Shown piece by piece: positions 35,846 to 46,857 of a stretch of DNA of 64,000 bases (its first letter is position 1; each line of letters begins with the position of its first letter). The stretch covers positions 32,905,094 to 32,969,093 of the forward strand of contig JALGQZ010000011.1 of NCBI GenBank assembly GCA_023105745.1, read 5' to 3'. The stretch comes from Austropuccinia psidii (lineage: Eukaryota; Basidiomycota; Pucciniomycetes; Pucciniales; Sphaerophragmiaceae). The notes beneath the pieces are model-generated. The model was not told the origin of the DNA. It saw only the letters and a program-made list of their open reading frames with translations, and did no database searches. Position numbers and translations under genes: made by a program.

Positions 35846-37199
35846 CATATTAGGTATATGTTGTGTGATTATTGTATAACGTGGTGATTTGTCAAATATA
35901 ATTGATATTTATTTGCAATTGATCTTATAGCTTGAAATTGGATTGAAATTTATGACAAAACTGAAAATTCAATCAAGTTTTGCATTGAGAATTTATGTGC
36001 CAAAGAACAATGAGCAAGTTTGTTCAAATGGATTATGAAGGCCTCCTTGGATTTTTTTTTCAAAAAAAAGTGGATTGCCCCTTCAATTTTGATTGTTTCA
36101 AATAAAAAAGGAATTATTTCTACTGAATTCCTTTTTTTTTTAATTTTTTTCAAATGAAAGCTGATTTTTTTAAATGAAACAGAAATCATCTTCATTGAGT
36201 TTTTTTTTAAATTTTTTTCCAATACCAGTTGAATTTTCATTTTTAAATTAAAAAGATCCTGTTAATCAAAAAACTCCTATTTCAAAAATTACCCTGGTAA
36301 AAACTTCATCCCTTCAATCCCAATTATTCCACAAAAACTTATTTTCTTTTTTTATTGAGTTTTTTCAATTTTTCTTCTTTTTTAACCAGGTCAGTTTTTT
36401 TATTTTCCAACAGGGCTATCTTTATCATCTTCAACTCAGTCTAATCAACCATCCATCCTTCTATCCACCTGCCAGCATCTATCCTTCAATCACCCTACAG
36501 CCTCCCAAAAAGGCTTCTGGGAGGTTCTAGGGCTTAATAACTTCAAATTGTGCCAAATTGATCTGGAAAGCTTTCAGAATCAACTTACAGGTTCTTTTTA
36601 ATTTTTCACATTTTAATGGCCTGAAAGAGGCCATCAACATATTTTAATATTATTATAATTTTTTTTCAAATGAACTTCATCTTTAATTGATAGAAATACT
36701 GAAACTGATTTTTTTTGTTTCTTCCTTTTGATTCTCTTCTTGTTTATTCATTTTCTCTTTTCATAATTCTGATGATTATAATAACTAACCAATGTTTTTT
36801 TTCTTTTTTTCTTGTCTTTTCTGTTGATTATCACTGATGATCATTGATTTTTTTCAAAATTCAATCATGATAATTACTGATCATCTTTGATTTATTTTTT
36901 TCTCCTATTTTTATTTTTTGATCATCATTATAACTAGCTTATAATTTTTTTCTATTTCTTTCTTATGACCATCACTGATTATCTATTTCTATTTTTTTTT
37001 TGATAACAATCATTGCTGATCCTTTTTATTTTTGATTTCTTTTGATATTTTATTATGCTGATGATTCTTTTAATTGATTTTTTTTAACATTTTTTAATTA
37101 TTTGTAAATACAGGGGTGGATTATCTATAAGGTTTTTTTTATGAAATGTAATTCAATTTTAACCCCCTTCCATCAGATTAGAAATTCAAAAGAAGGCTT
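35846..37199. other. T-rich spacer in Harbinger copy A
   Basis: Long T tracts and ATGATCATC-type low-complexity sequence, homologous to 55606-56815 and 58010-58090 of copy B. No coding potential. Minus-strand frames through it are homopolymer artefacts. Confidence 0.6.
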
Positions 37200-38095
37200 C
37201 TCCTCTCTCTCACTCTGAAAATACTTCTGATGATGTCATGGGTAGGACTAAACCAGAGTCAGCACATCATTAGAATTATTTGAATGATGATTAATCTATT
37301 GATCCTCCTGTTGATGTCATGGTTAGAACTAAACCAAATATAGAACATCATGAGGATAATAATACCAAAACCAATCATAATCGAAAACTTACCCAAAGCC
37401 AAAGACAACATATCAATTATTCAAAAAAACATGTCTCACCTTGGCCATTAAAACACAGCATAGAAGAACTGCTCAACCATCTCAATTGATAAGAAATAAG
37501 CCAATGCCTCATAGTTAAAGCTTCCACCAGTAAATACTTTACCCCATCCTTATGTAATCATTTATAAAACACAAAAGCCATTTTTAACTGTTGTAATTTA
37601 TGAAACCACCTCTTTTGACCTTTCTTATGGCCACTCTCAAATTCTAAAAGACCTTATTATGAAATTAATGTCCTTATCCCAAAATCAACAATAAACTAAA
37701 TCCAATGAACAAGTCCTAGGTGGAATTATGAAAGGTATTGGCTTTTGTCCTCGTTCTGGTTTGGGAAAACCTGCATGTGTGTCATCTTTTTTTTATTTTA
37801 TTGATTATCAATTAACTTCAAGAATTTCAGGTGTTTACTCCCAAAAACCTGGTTTGAATCCTCATAAAATTGAAACAGATAATAATCAATGGAGAAAACT
37901 TCAAGAATATCTCATATTATAAATTATCTGCCAATCAAAATCAGTCATTAATGAAAGCAGCCAAATTACCAAACTTCAATCAACTCAAATAGACTTCTCT
38001 CGGTGCAAAGGAATAATTCAAATCTTTCACTAATGTCATTGTCACTCAATATGGATTTTTAAACAAGCCACACCAAGATATAAATCATCTCAATT
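37200..38095 (+). pseudogene. Tet-like 2OG-Fe(II) oxygenase, Harbinger copy A (truncated)
   Basis: Plus-strand segments read LGGIMKGIGFCPRSGLGKPA, then an intron-like GTGTGT..TTTCAG (about 37774-37830), then VYSQKPGLNPHKIETDNNQW. After further decay come FKSFTNVIVTQYGF and NKPHQDINHLN. The HQD at 38071-38079 keeps the HxD iron-binding pair of the Tet-like oxygenase fold. The sequence stops matching copy B at about 38095, before the distal histidine. The N-terminal part (from about 37200) is stop-ridden. Position and order are the same as in copy B, between the SANT/Myb-like gene and the transposase. Confidence 0.55.
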
Positions 38096-38527
38096 CTGGC
38101 CTGGTTGTATAGCTTGTATTTAAGCATAAAACTGCATGTATACCAGCGGCTGAACTCACACAAGCCTTATACAGTTGTCATAACAATTTAAAAGTAGTAA
38201 TGTGCAATAATCTACCTGTTGTAATATTTTTAGTTCTCTTATGCTTGTCAAAGGAAAAACAGTCCCTCAGCTAGGTATATGTCTTAGTGGATCATTTCAT
38301 TACCTCGTTTCATTATCTGAAACATCAGCCTTAAGCTAACAATGGATAGCAATAATTACTAATTATAATCTTCATGATGCCCATAAAGAGACACTGGGTA
38401 ACTTGTCTGCCCTGTGTTACAACAACAATTTCTTCACACAACAGTTTCCTCACATTTAGCTCTTAAACACTTCCCAATAAGGTGCCTTCTTTTTTGCACC
38501 CTTTAAAAATAAAATTAGCCATTCTCA
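38096..38527. other. junction stretch without a recognised gene
   Basis: Sequence between the truncated oxygenase and the next gene. It has no match in Harbinger copy B and nothing assignable. Confidence 0.4.
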
Positions 38528-40416
38528 ATGGAGCCCACACTTCCAAAAAATGATCAGGTTGTGCCTGTACCACAAGATACTAAAGTATCAAATCCAGTAG
38601 AAAGGTCAAACATTTATGAGATTGTAAGTAGGGAACTCACCACACAAACAACTATGTACAAAGATGCTATTATGGAGCTCCAGAAAGAGATTTTGGTCCT
38701 TAAGGTGTATAGCTTTAAAGTATCCAATGCTTCACCAAAGAAGCTAGTAAAGGTTACACCATAATCTTTACCTAAACAGATACCACAAAGTCAGCTGAAA
38801 ACAAGAATTGACCTTATGGCAAAATCAAAAAAGAAAAGCTTGCCAAGGACTCAATCTGAGCCACCACCCTCAGAAAAAGACAAACACTGATCTCCTCCTC
38901 AAAGTTTCACTCCTGCAACAATCAATCACAGCGCAAAACAACAGGCCAGGAAGGAGAACACTCAAATTCAGGAAAATGAGTTTCCAACCAATTTTTCATC
39001 TGTCAAGGTGAGAACTACTATAAGTGGCTTTTATGTGAATAATACTGACAGCTTATGATTAAATGAGGGTCAGGAAGCCATCTTTGCTCATGCTTTCTTG
39101 CTCTGGGGCTGAATCAAAAAGGACTCAGTGCCTGAGCCTCCCAATCCGGAGCTTCTGGATATGTTCAACTCTGGTTTTTTGAGTGTTCAATAATTTTAAC
39201 AGCATGTGTAAAATCCCTATGAAGGGCAAATTTTTGCCATGGATGATGTCCAAAAACTTAGGGAAGGGTGCAAAGAAAGGATTAAATCTGGATGTTGTTT
39301 GATTTATCTTGAAAAGAGTCACATTTATTACATCCATGGATATCTGGCTAAGCTTGGGATTGAGTGTTGGGGGCCAAAGCTGAAGACTCAAGTGAGGTCT
39401 TGTGGAATTCGGCATTTTGTACCAGCGCATTAAACGAATTCTGTAAGATAGAAGCCAGTGGAGCCTATTATAGCATGAAATTCAATCATAAGTATGTGAA
39501 TGATCTACTTCTGTTAATCAAAGAATATAACCACTATGTACACTTCATAATGGCAGAAAGAGTTAAGGCGGAGAAAAAACAGAGGGGGAAGTATAGCTTT
39601 TCTTATACATCCAGGCATAACGAAAAAGAATTGGGAAAGTGTGAGTCATAATACATTCTCATTCATTTTTAATATCTGACTCACTAAGAAATATTCCTTT
39701 GAAATCTATGTGCAATACAAAACAAATTTTCTGTGGCCAATGATTTTCCAAACCAATACAAAGAGATACTTGCCAATTTGAATTTTCACAGTGATGATGA
39801 GTATGATGAGGAGAATGAGTGCTTCCAAATCAAAACCCTTCAATATTTCTCAAAAGCATGCAACAAATATTTTTGATGCCTGGATGAGCAAATGAAGGAA
39901 TCAGGTATCATGTCAGGATCACAGGTGAGATGCCTACCAAAGGTTCCACAGCCAACCAGCTTCCAGAAATCACCCATTGGATTACCAATTTACTTCTACA
40001 ATGGTAAATGTCTGGAGAATTTGCCAGTGACACAACAGAGGATCACTGCAGATTCATCATCAGTGGCCTTTCTACCAGATCCAACAAAATTATTGTGGCC
40101 ACCAAAAAACAAGGATCATTATGAGAGAGAGAGAGATGGTCAGACCGGAAATTTAATAAGGAGCTCCTTGAAGGCACAATTGAAAGATATGTCTTTAAGG
40201 TTGTGGAGTTAAATAGTGATGGGGAAGAAAGATGTGGAGATAGAGTGTGGTGTAATTGATTTGGAGTTACCAAGACCAGGGGAAACAAATTGGGATGAAT
40301 ATGTTGGTTACAGTGAATGGCTCAATGTCTGTGATGAGGAGGAAGAGGAAGATTATTATGAAGAGAGTGAGGGTGGCAGAAGTGATGAGGAAATGGAAGT
40401 AGTTCAAGATGCATGA
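38528..40416 (+). pseudogene. rust multi-copy hypothetical protein, decayed
   Basis: A plus-strand gene begins at ATG 38528 (MEPTLPKNDQVVPVPQDT) with a coiled-coil-like stretch (TMYKDAIMELQKEILVLK). It continues past a stop with low-complexity SP/KP sequence. A central domain follows at 39239-39651 (VQKLREGCKERIKSGCCLIY, YYIHGYLAKLGIECWGP, YYSMKFNHKYVNDLLLLIKE, YNHYVHFIMAERVKAEKKQ). Then come GLPIYFYNGKCLENLPVTQQ (39970-40040) and a very acidic tail (40216-40416). I recall closely similar proteins in large numbers in Austropuccinia and Puccinia without a known function. At least two stops and several shifts are present. It may be cargo of a mobile element. Confidence 0.5.
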
Positions 40417-40929
40417 GTGGAGCTGGTGGAGCATGTCGTAATACTTGTAGAGAAAGTCCAGAAATTCAAATGGGCATTTGATTAAAATAATGATGTGGTT
40501 TAATCTTTATTTATTAAAAGATGGCCAAGTTTTTCAATGGGTGTGAGGTTTATTCTATTTGTGCGAATGCCAAAGGTATTTGGGCACAAATGTCAGTAAG
40601 CTGCATTTGAGATGATTTTTGAGGGGCAAATGAAACTCTGAATGGCTGTTACCTCTCCAATGACAACCTTCATCATGTAGCATAAGAGCTGAAATTTCTT
40701 TCTGGGACTTTCAAGGTCTTTGGAAAGCCTATTAATTATAAGACAGATGATTATTGAAGTTTGTAGCCCCCCTAGGGGATGATTGAATCAAAGGACTTTC
40801 TTCAATAACCTGTACTTTATGTGGTCACCTTCATGGAAGACAACACAGTTGTAAGGTGGAATAGGACTGAAATTAATAGGATTAGGGCCGATACATTTTT
40901 TCAGTGAAGCTGCACTGGGTTGCAAGATA
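40417..40929. other. stretch between two convergent remnants
   Basis: Probable 3' sequence of the plus-strand hypothetical gene and of the minus-strand transposase. No clear coding feature. Confidence 0.35.
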
Positions 40930-43350
40930 AGAGAGTTGGGGGGTGTGGTAACATATATGCATTGCATATTTTGCAACCCTTGTAAATTTCAGTTGCATGA
41001 GTCAAAAGGAGGATATAGAGTCCTTCCATTAGGACAAAATCTTTGGCTTTTGTGGATTAAATGTCTTTCACTTCGGATTTCCAATATCCTTCCAATCCCC
41101 TTGAGCACATTAGTTTCTGCCACACAATGACTTTCTCCATAATGGTCTCCTCCATTTCCCCTACAAATTAATCTATTTTAGATCAAGAATTCTCAATAAC
41201 ATTAATCAGACAGCTCACCAAATTTTTCACTTTTGTGAACTCTTTGCAATACACCAACCAATCTTTCTCCCCAAAACTCAGACACACACCCCATAGGACC
41301 CCAAAGCTCCATTCTTTGCCCAAGGTGCAGGGAGTAATGGTGATTTGAGACAATCTTCATGGGTCCAAAAGCTTTTTGTGAGATTCTTCAGTATTTCTAA
41401 TACTTCTGCTCAAAGACTTTTCCCTTGCGATTGGTGATTGGTGATTATGACAAAAGATTGGTACATCAAGCCAGGAATTACGTGTTTTGAAGCATTTCAT
41501 ACTGATTTGATCCTTAATTCAAATTATTGACATAATCCACCAACCATTCAAGGATCACCAATGGAATCACATATACCCACAATGAGTACCACTCCATGGC
41601 ATTAAGCTTACCATTCTTCGCATTCCCAAGATTTTTGGGAACTCCCTTGACACAACCTGGTAAAATAACATCAGCCAATTTTTGGCAATATCCACCACCA
41701 AAAAGAACTCCAAGTTCACCCCCATCAATCACAAGGTCCTCTTCTGAAGATTCACCTCCTTCATCAGAAAGCTCCACTGTCTGACCCTCCCAACCTCCTT
41801 CAGTCCCCCTCTTTAATCGCCTTAGTTTTATTTTGTTTTGATCATCCCCACCCCTGATCTTCCTTTTTTGCATTTGCACATCAGAGACGTCTTGAAATAC
41901 CCAGCGTTCTCAAAAGTGATGTGCCAAAATGCCTTCAAGCCAGTTATGCATTTATCCCAATTCTGTATGTCTCACTGGATCCCAATAAGTGAGTTGGTTC
42001 AGCTCGGACAAGCGAACTCCATTTTCTCAAAAAATTTTGGTTCTTTGCCTCTTTTTCACTCCTTGCCATTGAAGTGCCTGTTCTCTTGTACGCTCTTCAT
42101 TGCGTTCAGGCCCAAGCATCAGACTTGACAATCCTGTTTCATCAGAAATACACCAAGAGCAGTAGTATCTTTCTGAATGAGAAGCAAACCCACCAACCTT
42201 GTGAGTGGCGCCTGTGTCTCAAATTAACGTGAGAAGGCGTACTTCAATTTTACGGCCTTCAGCATACTTGAAAATCTTAATTTCCAGTGGACCAACAAGC
42301 TCAAGTAAATCGTCAACAAGGGGTATGACAAATGACTTACTGTTGTCATTTTGGGAGCATTGGGACCAGGCATAATCCCTGCTAAGAATACATTCTCAGC
42401 TTTATTTCACATTTCTAGTGGCAGGTTTAAACATGCTACGCAAACAATTTCCATTTATTGTTGTTTTCCTGAAAGCTTGTTTTTCTGTGGATTAAAGAAG
42501 TCGACAAAAAGTAAAAAGCATAGCTGGAGTGACCCCTCCATTTTCCTGTTTCTTGCCCATTTCATTTGTTTCAATGTGATTCCCTGTTGAATGTCAACAA
42601 TCTTATCATTTTTTCAGACCATTTCACAATTTTATCTCAACATAATCAAGGTTTAGGAACCATTCCAACCATTTTCACATAGGTTGGGTCACATAATAGC
42701 TCTTTGTAATTGATATGCCAGCAATTTCACCTTGCATCATCCTGTATGGTACTCTTCTTAACTTTCCTTTCCTGCGCATCTATTGAAAGCTGTGTTGATC
42801 TCAAAACAAAGCTGTATCAAACTTTTTGCAATTTATTTTTTCTTGGTAAACGCACTTCCATTGAATATTTGTGGTTGGATGAAGTAGATAGCAACTAGGG
42901 CAATGAATTGTTTAACACAGATTAATTTTTGGTGCTGAAATATTTATGAGGGTACAAGTGTCTTTAGGTATGTCATAGTAGTCATCCCTTCTGGCTTTTT
43001 TCTTACTCTTCTTGATAATATTCATAATAAAATGCCTTGCCAGCTGGCACTTCTCATGGCTCACATACCATTACTAATACAAAATGCAGAGTTAGTGTAA
43101 AATAAAGATGGTATTAAAGGGACAAACTTACAAATTAGGTATGTTTCATTAATAGATGTCTGATTTGAGGTATCCAAATCAGTATTGCTGAAGTCCTCAT
43201 CACACATCCCACCAATAATTCTTGATGTGAATGAGGGATTTGACAGTTAAGATTGGCAGTCTTCATGGATTTGTGAAGATTCCAAAGGATGATGACATAG
43301 GTTGCAGATGATATGTTTTCTTTTTTTCACTTTGAAAGAAGCTTTACCCA
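40930..43350 (-). pseudogene. Tnp2-type (CACTA/Plavaka-like) DNA transposase remnant
   Basis: Minus-strand segments line up as a Tnp2-family transposase. In order they are a degraded N-terminal cysteine-containing region (HIICNLCHHPLESSQIHEDC near 43320-43255, less certain), KCVYQEKINCKKFDTALF (near 42810), FVDFFNPQKNKLSGKQ (near 42500), VFLAGIMPGPNAP, RLLTLI-DTGATHKVGGFASHS, then LSELNQLTYWDPVRHTELG and MHNWLEGILAHHF (near 41950). The ORF 41879-41514 follows with LPGCVKGVPKNLGNAKNGKL, and last GVCLSFGERLVGVLQRVHKS and EMEETIMEKVIVWQ (near 41230-41110). Aspartates in the FVDFFNP and LI-DTGATHK blocks fall where the family keeps catalytic residues. There are many stops and shifts; the element ends were not found. 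Confidence 0.6.
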
Positions 43351-43802
43351 GAATTGAGAGCCATTTAAGTCGGTGAGACAGTGAGTAATGCACTGAGGGT
43401 ATTCTCAGAACTCCATTGATGAGATGAGTAGTGAAAAATGGATGGTTGGGTAGCTTTTTATAAGTTGATGAGGGAAAAAAAATGGATGGTTGAGGAAATA
43501 GAAGGAAGTAATATGAAGAGGTTTTGTAGGGAGTTTTGTAAAAATAGAAAGCAAACAATGGGTTAAGAAATAAAAAAAGATAGAATGGTCAAATGGAGGA
43601 GACAAGGGTTGTGATAAAAAGGGCCAATTATTGGCCTTGCAAAGATTGGAATGATGTTTCTGAGAGGGGAAGAGATGACTTATTTAATTGATACAACATT
43701 TGTACATCTGTGAAAAAAGAAAAAGAAAGAGTGGGATGGAGAATAAAAGGTTGTGTGAGCTGAGGCATTGGGGTATGTGTGGCTGTCCACGTCAATACAA
43801 GG
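43351..43802. other. stretch upstream of the tRNA-like site
   Basis: Minus-strand frames here (43558-43247 and 43605-43405) are partly low complexity and may include the 5' end of the Tnp2-type gene. Otherwise nothing is recognised. Confidence 0.3.
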
Positions 43803-43881
43803 TATAAAACCAGTCGGGATCAAACCTTTGGGCCCCGTGCGCGTCAAATAAAACCACAAAGTGCCACCAGTTTACACCATC
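43803..43881 (-). other. tRNA-like sequence interrupted by Gypsy-2
   Basis: Joined across Gypsy-2 (continuing at 53983-53987), the minus strand reads GGTCTGATGGTGTA, then a D-arm-like GTG..CAC, a long irregular middle, and a B-box-like GGTTTGATCCC near 43820-43830. The first 14 bases differ from the tRNA-Val gene at 26663 by one C-to-T change. The T stem and 3' acceptor strand do not pair, so it is a decayed tRNA or tRNA-derived repeat. The Gypsy-2 target duplication falls just before the A-box-like block. Confidence 0.5.
43877..43881 (+). repeat. Gypsy-2 target site duplication, left
   Basis: CCATC immediately before the 5' LTR, repeated exactly at 53978-53982. Confidence 0.9.
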
Positions 43882-45720
43882 TGTGAGCCTTAGCGGTAAT
43901 TTCATATACCCAAAAGACCACAAATACAAAATTAACATATTAATATAAATAAAATAAATTTATTTATATTATTAAAATAAAAATCAAAATATGAATATAA
44001 AATTATATTCAAAAATGAAAAATTAATTACAATTTAAAAATAAAATTACATCAAATTTTGAAATTATAAAATTACATTTATACTTGAAAAAATTAAGTAA
44101 AAATGAAATTTTAACAAAATTGTGAAAAAATAAATAAATTTGGAAAAAAGTTAAATAAAATTTATTATAACTTTTTATCCAATAAATAAACATATAAAAT
44201 TTATTTCACCATTGGATTCCTCATAAAAAATCAGGTGGGGGCACCTCTGAGTGAAATTCTTGTAACTCAACTCTAAATAAGCTTAAATTAAGTTTCTAGT
44301 ATTTTCAATACAAAAGTTGAAAATCCTCAAAACCTTAATTTAATTCACACCACATGTGGTGTTAACCATCAATTTTTGTGTTAAAATTGAGGTGTTGTGT
44401 TTAGTTTAGAAGTTATGAGGAATTGAAGTATTTTCAATTGAATTCAATTGAAATGTCAAAATGTGCGCGTGTATTACATAAGTGAACTTTGATTTACATA
44501 TGAGGTGTCAATTATTACTGTATTGTACTGTACAATTGAATTGAATTACATATGTAAAGTATAAGTATAATACATGATGAGGAATTAAAGGAAAAATAAA
44601 TTGGAAAGATTAAATTTGGGGGGGAAAAGGAACTCCAGCTCTAAGGGGGAGCTAGACCCCCAAAATCCTTGCTGACAGGCGTGGGATGTCAAAATTCACG
44701 CAAAAGTTCATCACTTTTGGCCTGGAATTGAGTTACAGGGTCTGTGGACTCAATTGATGATGAGGTTTTGATACCAACTGGGGTAGTTTTAGCTGTTGCC
44801 AAGAGGGTAAAACTACCCTTAAGATAAAACAATCATAATAAAAACAGTTTTAACTGGTTTCTACGCCTCTGACACACATTGTGACGTGTTTTGAAGGCTC
44901 TAGGCCTGGTATTGCTATAGTAATGGCTGATTTAAGGGTCTAAAATGGCTAAAAATGGCTAAAAATGGATTAAACCAGCCCTTTTTTTGGTCTAAACCAG
45001 GGTTCAATGATGCCATAATTGGCTTTTCTGTTGTCAGACTGTTTTTCACGACTGACAAGAGTAAATTTTACTTTTGGAGTAAGAGAATTGATGGCTATAA
45101 AAGAATTTCTTCTTTTCCCCACTTTTCTCTTCATGTTAGAATCTTTTCCTTTTATTAATTAGTTTAAACACTGTTAAACAATCAATCAAAGATTCCAACC
45201 ACCACTTTTAAATCATTTTAATCCTTTTAACCACGTGAAAAAATCATTATAATCATTGTTTGTAACTCTTATAATCATTTTTACCCCTGAACCACCCCAA
45301 AAGTGAATTAAAGCATCTTTCATCACTGTTAACTTTGTCACTTTGTTTCCAAATTCACTCTGGTCACTTTTGGGCGTGTTTTCTCTTTAATATTCTTTTT
45401 AAAGACTTTGTTCTTTAATTAATTGCTTGCAGTTCTTTGCTCAATTAATTCCAATTGAAATTGCTCTTGAAGAAATTTCTTTTGTAGCCTTAAAATATCT
45501 CTTGTAGAGTATTTTTTGGATAAATTTTTATTGTTGGTAAAACAATAAATTTTTATAATATTATTGTTTTATACTAATAAAGTTATAAACAATAAATTTG
45601 GCATGTTTTCTCTTAAAAATAATATTTCTTACTATTTTTAATAGAATTTTACCTTATACAAATTTTGAGGACAGGAAAAGTACTTGATTTTTAATCAAAG
45701 TTTCATATCCACACCTTACA
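43882..45720 (+). repeat. Gypsy-2 5' LTR
   Basis: It starts TGTGAGCCTTAGCGG and ends CACACCTTACA, 1839 bp, with TG..CA termini. Differences from the 3' LTR include 43894 (C, versus A at 52151), a G/T in the GGTGGGGGCACC block, two T/G changes just after the TATA box, and A/G in GGC(A/G)TGTTTTC near 45607. The short ORF at 44955-45158 recurs in the 3' LTR and is not a gene. Confidence 0.95.
45096..45103 (+). promoter_or_regulatory. TATA box of the Gypsy-2 LTR promoter
   Basis: TATAAAAG inside GATGGCTATAAAAGAAT. The same block is conserved in the 3' LTR (53353-53360) and in solo LTRs D and E. A start site some 25-35 bases downstream would put the first leader AUGs at 45131 and 45607, both opening very short frames. 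Confidence 0.5.
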
Positions 45721-45722
45721 TT

Positions 45723-45736
45723 TGGGGGCCCAGCCG
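45723..45736 (+). promoter_or_regulatory. probable primer-binding site of Gypsy-2
   Basis: TGGGGGCCCAGCCG begins two bases after the 5' LTR. A TGG start fits pairing with a tRNA 3' CCA end. I could not identify the tRNA. The fragment at 63.3 kb has a recognisable but mutated version at the same place. Confidence 0.45.
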
Positions 45737-45868
45737 TGATATTTTACCTGTGACATATTTTTTTTACTCTTTTTAAATCTTTTTTCTTATATTGAAAAAT
45801 TTAAAAACATATAAAAAATACTTATAATTCAAAAAATCCATAAAAAATAACTTTTTTTTCATATTATA

Positions 45869-46857
45869 AGTGAGGCTTATATTTTTATTTCTTTTTTGAA
45901 ATAACCTTTTTTTACTTAATTAATTGGCTTTTTCATTAATTTTAGTGTCTGACAACGTTGTAAGACAAGAAAACATTGAAACAGCCTCAACAGTAACCAG
46001 CATTATCCCTGCCAGTACTGTTAATTCTGATCATAATAGTACTGTTATTGTGACTCAAAATAACCAGCCTGAACCAATATCTTCTGAATTAATTAACTTG
46101 GACATAAGTAATACTCTTCAGAAGGCTAAGAATTTGGCCAATAGTAAGTTTTTGACGTAAAAATACTATTTTAAGCCTTTTTTAACCATAATTATGCCTT
46201 CAACCAGGTCAGGAGCCAGCTACAACCCCTCAAGCAGCTCCCAAAAAGGTAATAGACGTGATTATGGCAGAAGCCAACCAGGTACAGAAGGCAAAGGGTC
46301 AGTTGATGACTTCCAAACAACTAAATTGGGTCATTCTGAAGCTGATAATACTATTTTACCTTCAAAAAGAGCTGACACCGCCACAACAAGCCTCTGTGGA
46401 CATATACAAAGCCAGCCACAGTGCATACAACAATGCACTTCAATTCAAGGAGTACCAGATCCTTGCAGACCTGTGGAAGAATTGCATGAATTCTTACCTG
46501 AAAGTAAGAAAACTCTTGGGCCATCCCAACACTTGCAAATTGCTCAATGGATGGCATCCATTGATGGAGAAGAAAAACATGATGCTTTTGACACTAGAAT
46601 GGAGGAAAAACAACCCTCCACCACCCAAACCAGTGCCAAAAACAGCCCCAGTGGCCAGCAGCAGCAATTCCAACGTGAAAAAGCAGCCACAAACTCCAAA
46701 CAAGGGCAAAGGGAAGGCACCAGCCCCAAAACCTTACAGCCAGGGCTACAGAATCCCAAAGATTCAGCAGGATGCCATGGGAAATGTATTTCAGATGGCC
46801 AGAACCATGATGGAATTACAGAAGAAGGAGGAAGCCAGATTAAGGTTCCAGAAATGA
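45869..46857 (+). CDS. Gypsy-2 ORF1, small protein from spliced RNA with split start codon
   Basis: Spliced reading: A at 45869, intron 45870-45945 (GTGAGG..TTTTAG), exon 45946-46143, intron 46144-46207 (GTAAGT..ACCAG), exon 46208-46857 ending in TGA; 282 residues. The first junction joins A to TG and so makes the AUG ([10 protein letters not shown]). No ATG exists between the LTR end and this point. The second junction keeps the frame (NLANS-QEPATTP). The product has an acidic/Thr-Ser-rich N-terminus, a middle helix-rich part ([35 protein letters not shown]) and a Pro/Lys-rich C-terminus ([33 protein letters not shown]). No known domain. It overlaps the Gag-Pol frame for 650 bases in another frame. 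The same exon layout is visible in the decayed copy at 62.5-63.2 kb. Accessory or Gag-like role is inferred only. Confidence 0.65.

Larger units (their letters stand above)
34337..38095 (+). mobile_element. Harbinger-like element copy A (left part)
   Basis: It begins with a terminal repeat (GGGGGTGTCAAATTCACC) matching, inverted, the right end of copy B at 61106. It contains a SANT/Myb-like gene and a Tet-like oxygenase gene and is colinear with copy B from about 34720. Colinearity stops at about 38095, inside the oxygenase domain, so the transposase and right end are missing. Subterminal palindromes built on AAATCCCA are present at 34355-34383 and 34468-34489. Confidence 0.65.

Noticed and set aside
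44955..45158. 67-codon ORF in the Gypsy-2 LTR (also 53212-53415)
   Set aside because: It lies wholly within the LTR U3/promoter region and is repeated only because the LTR is; no protein features.
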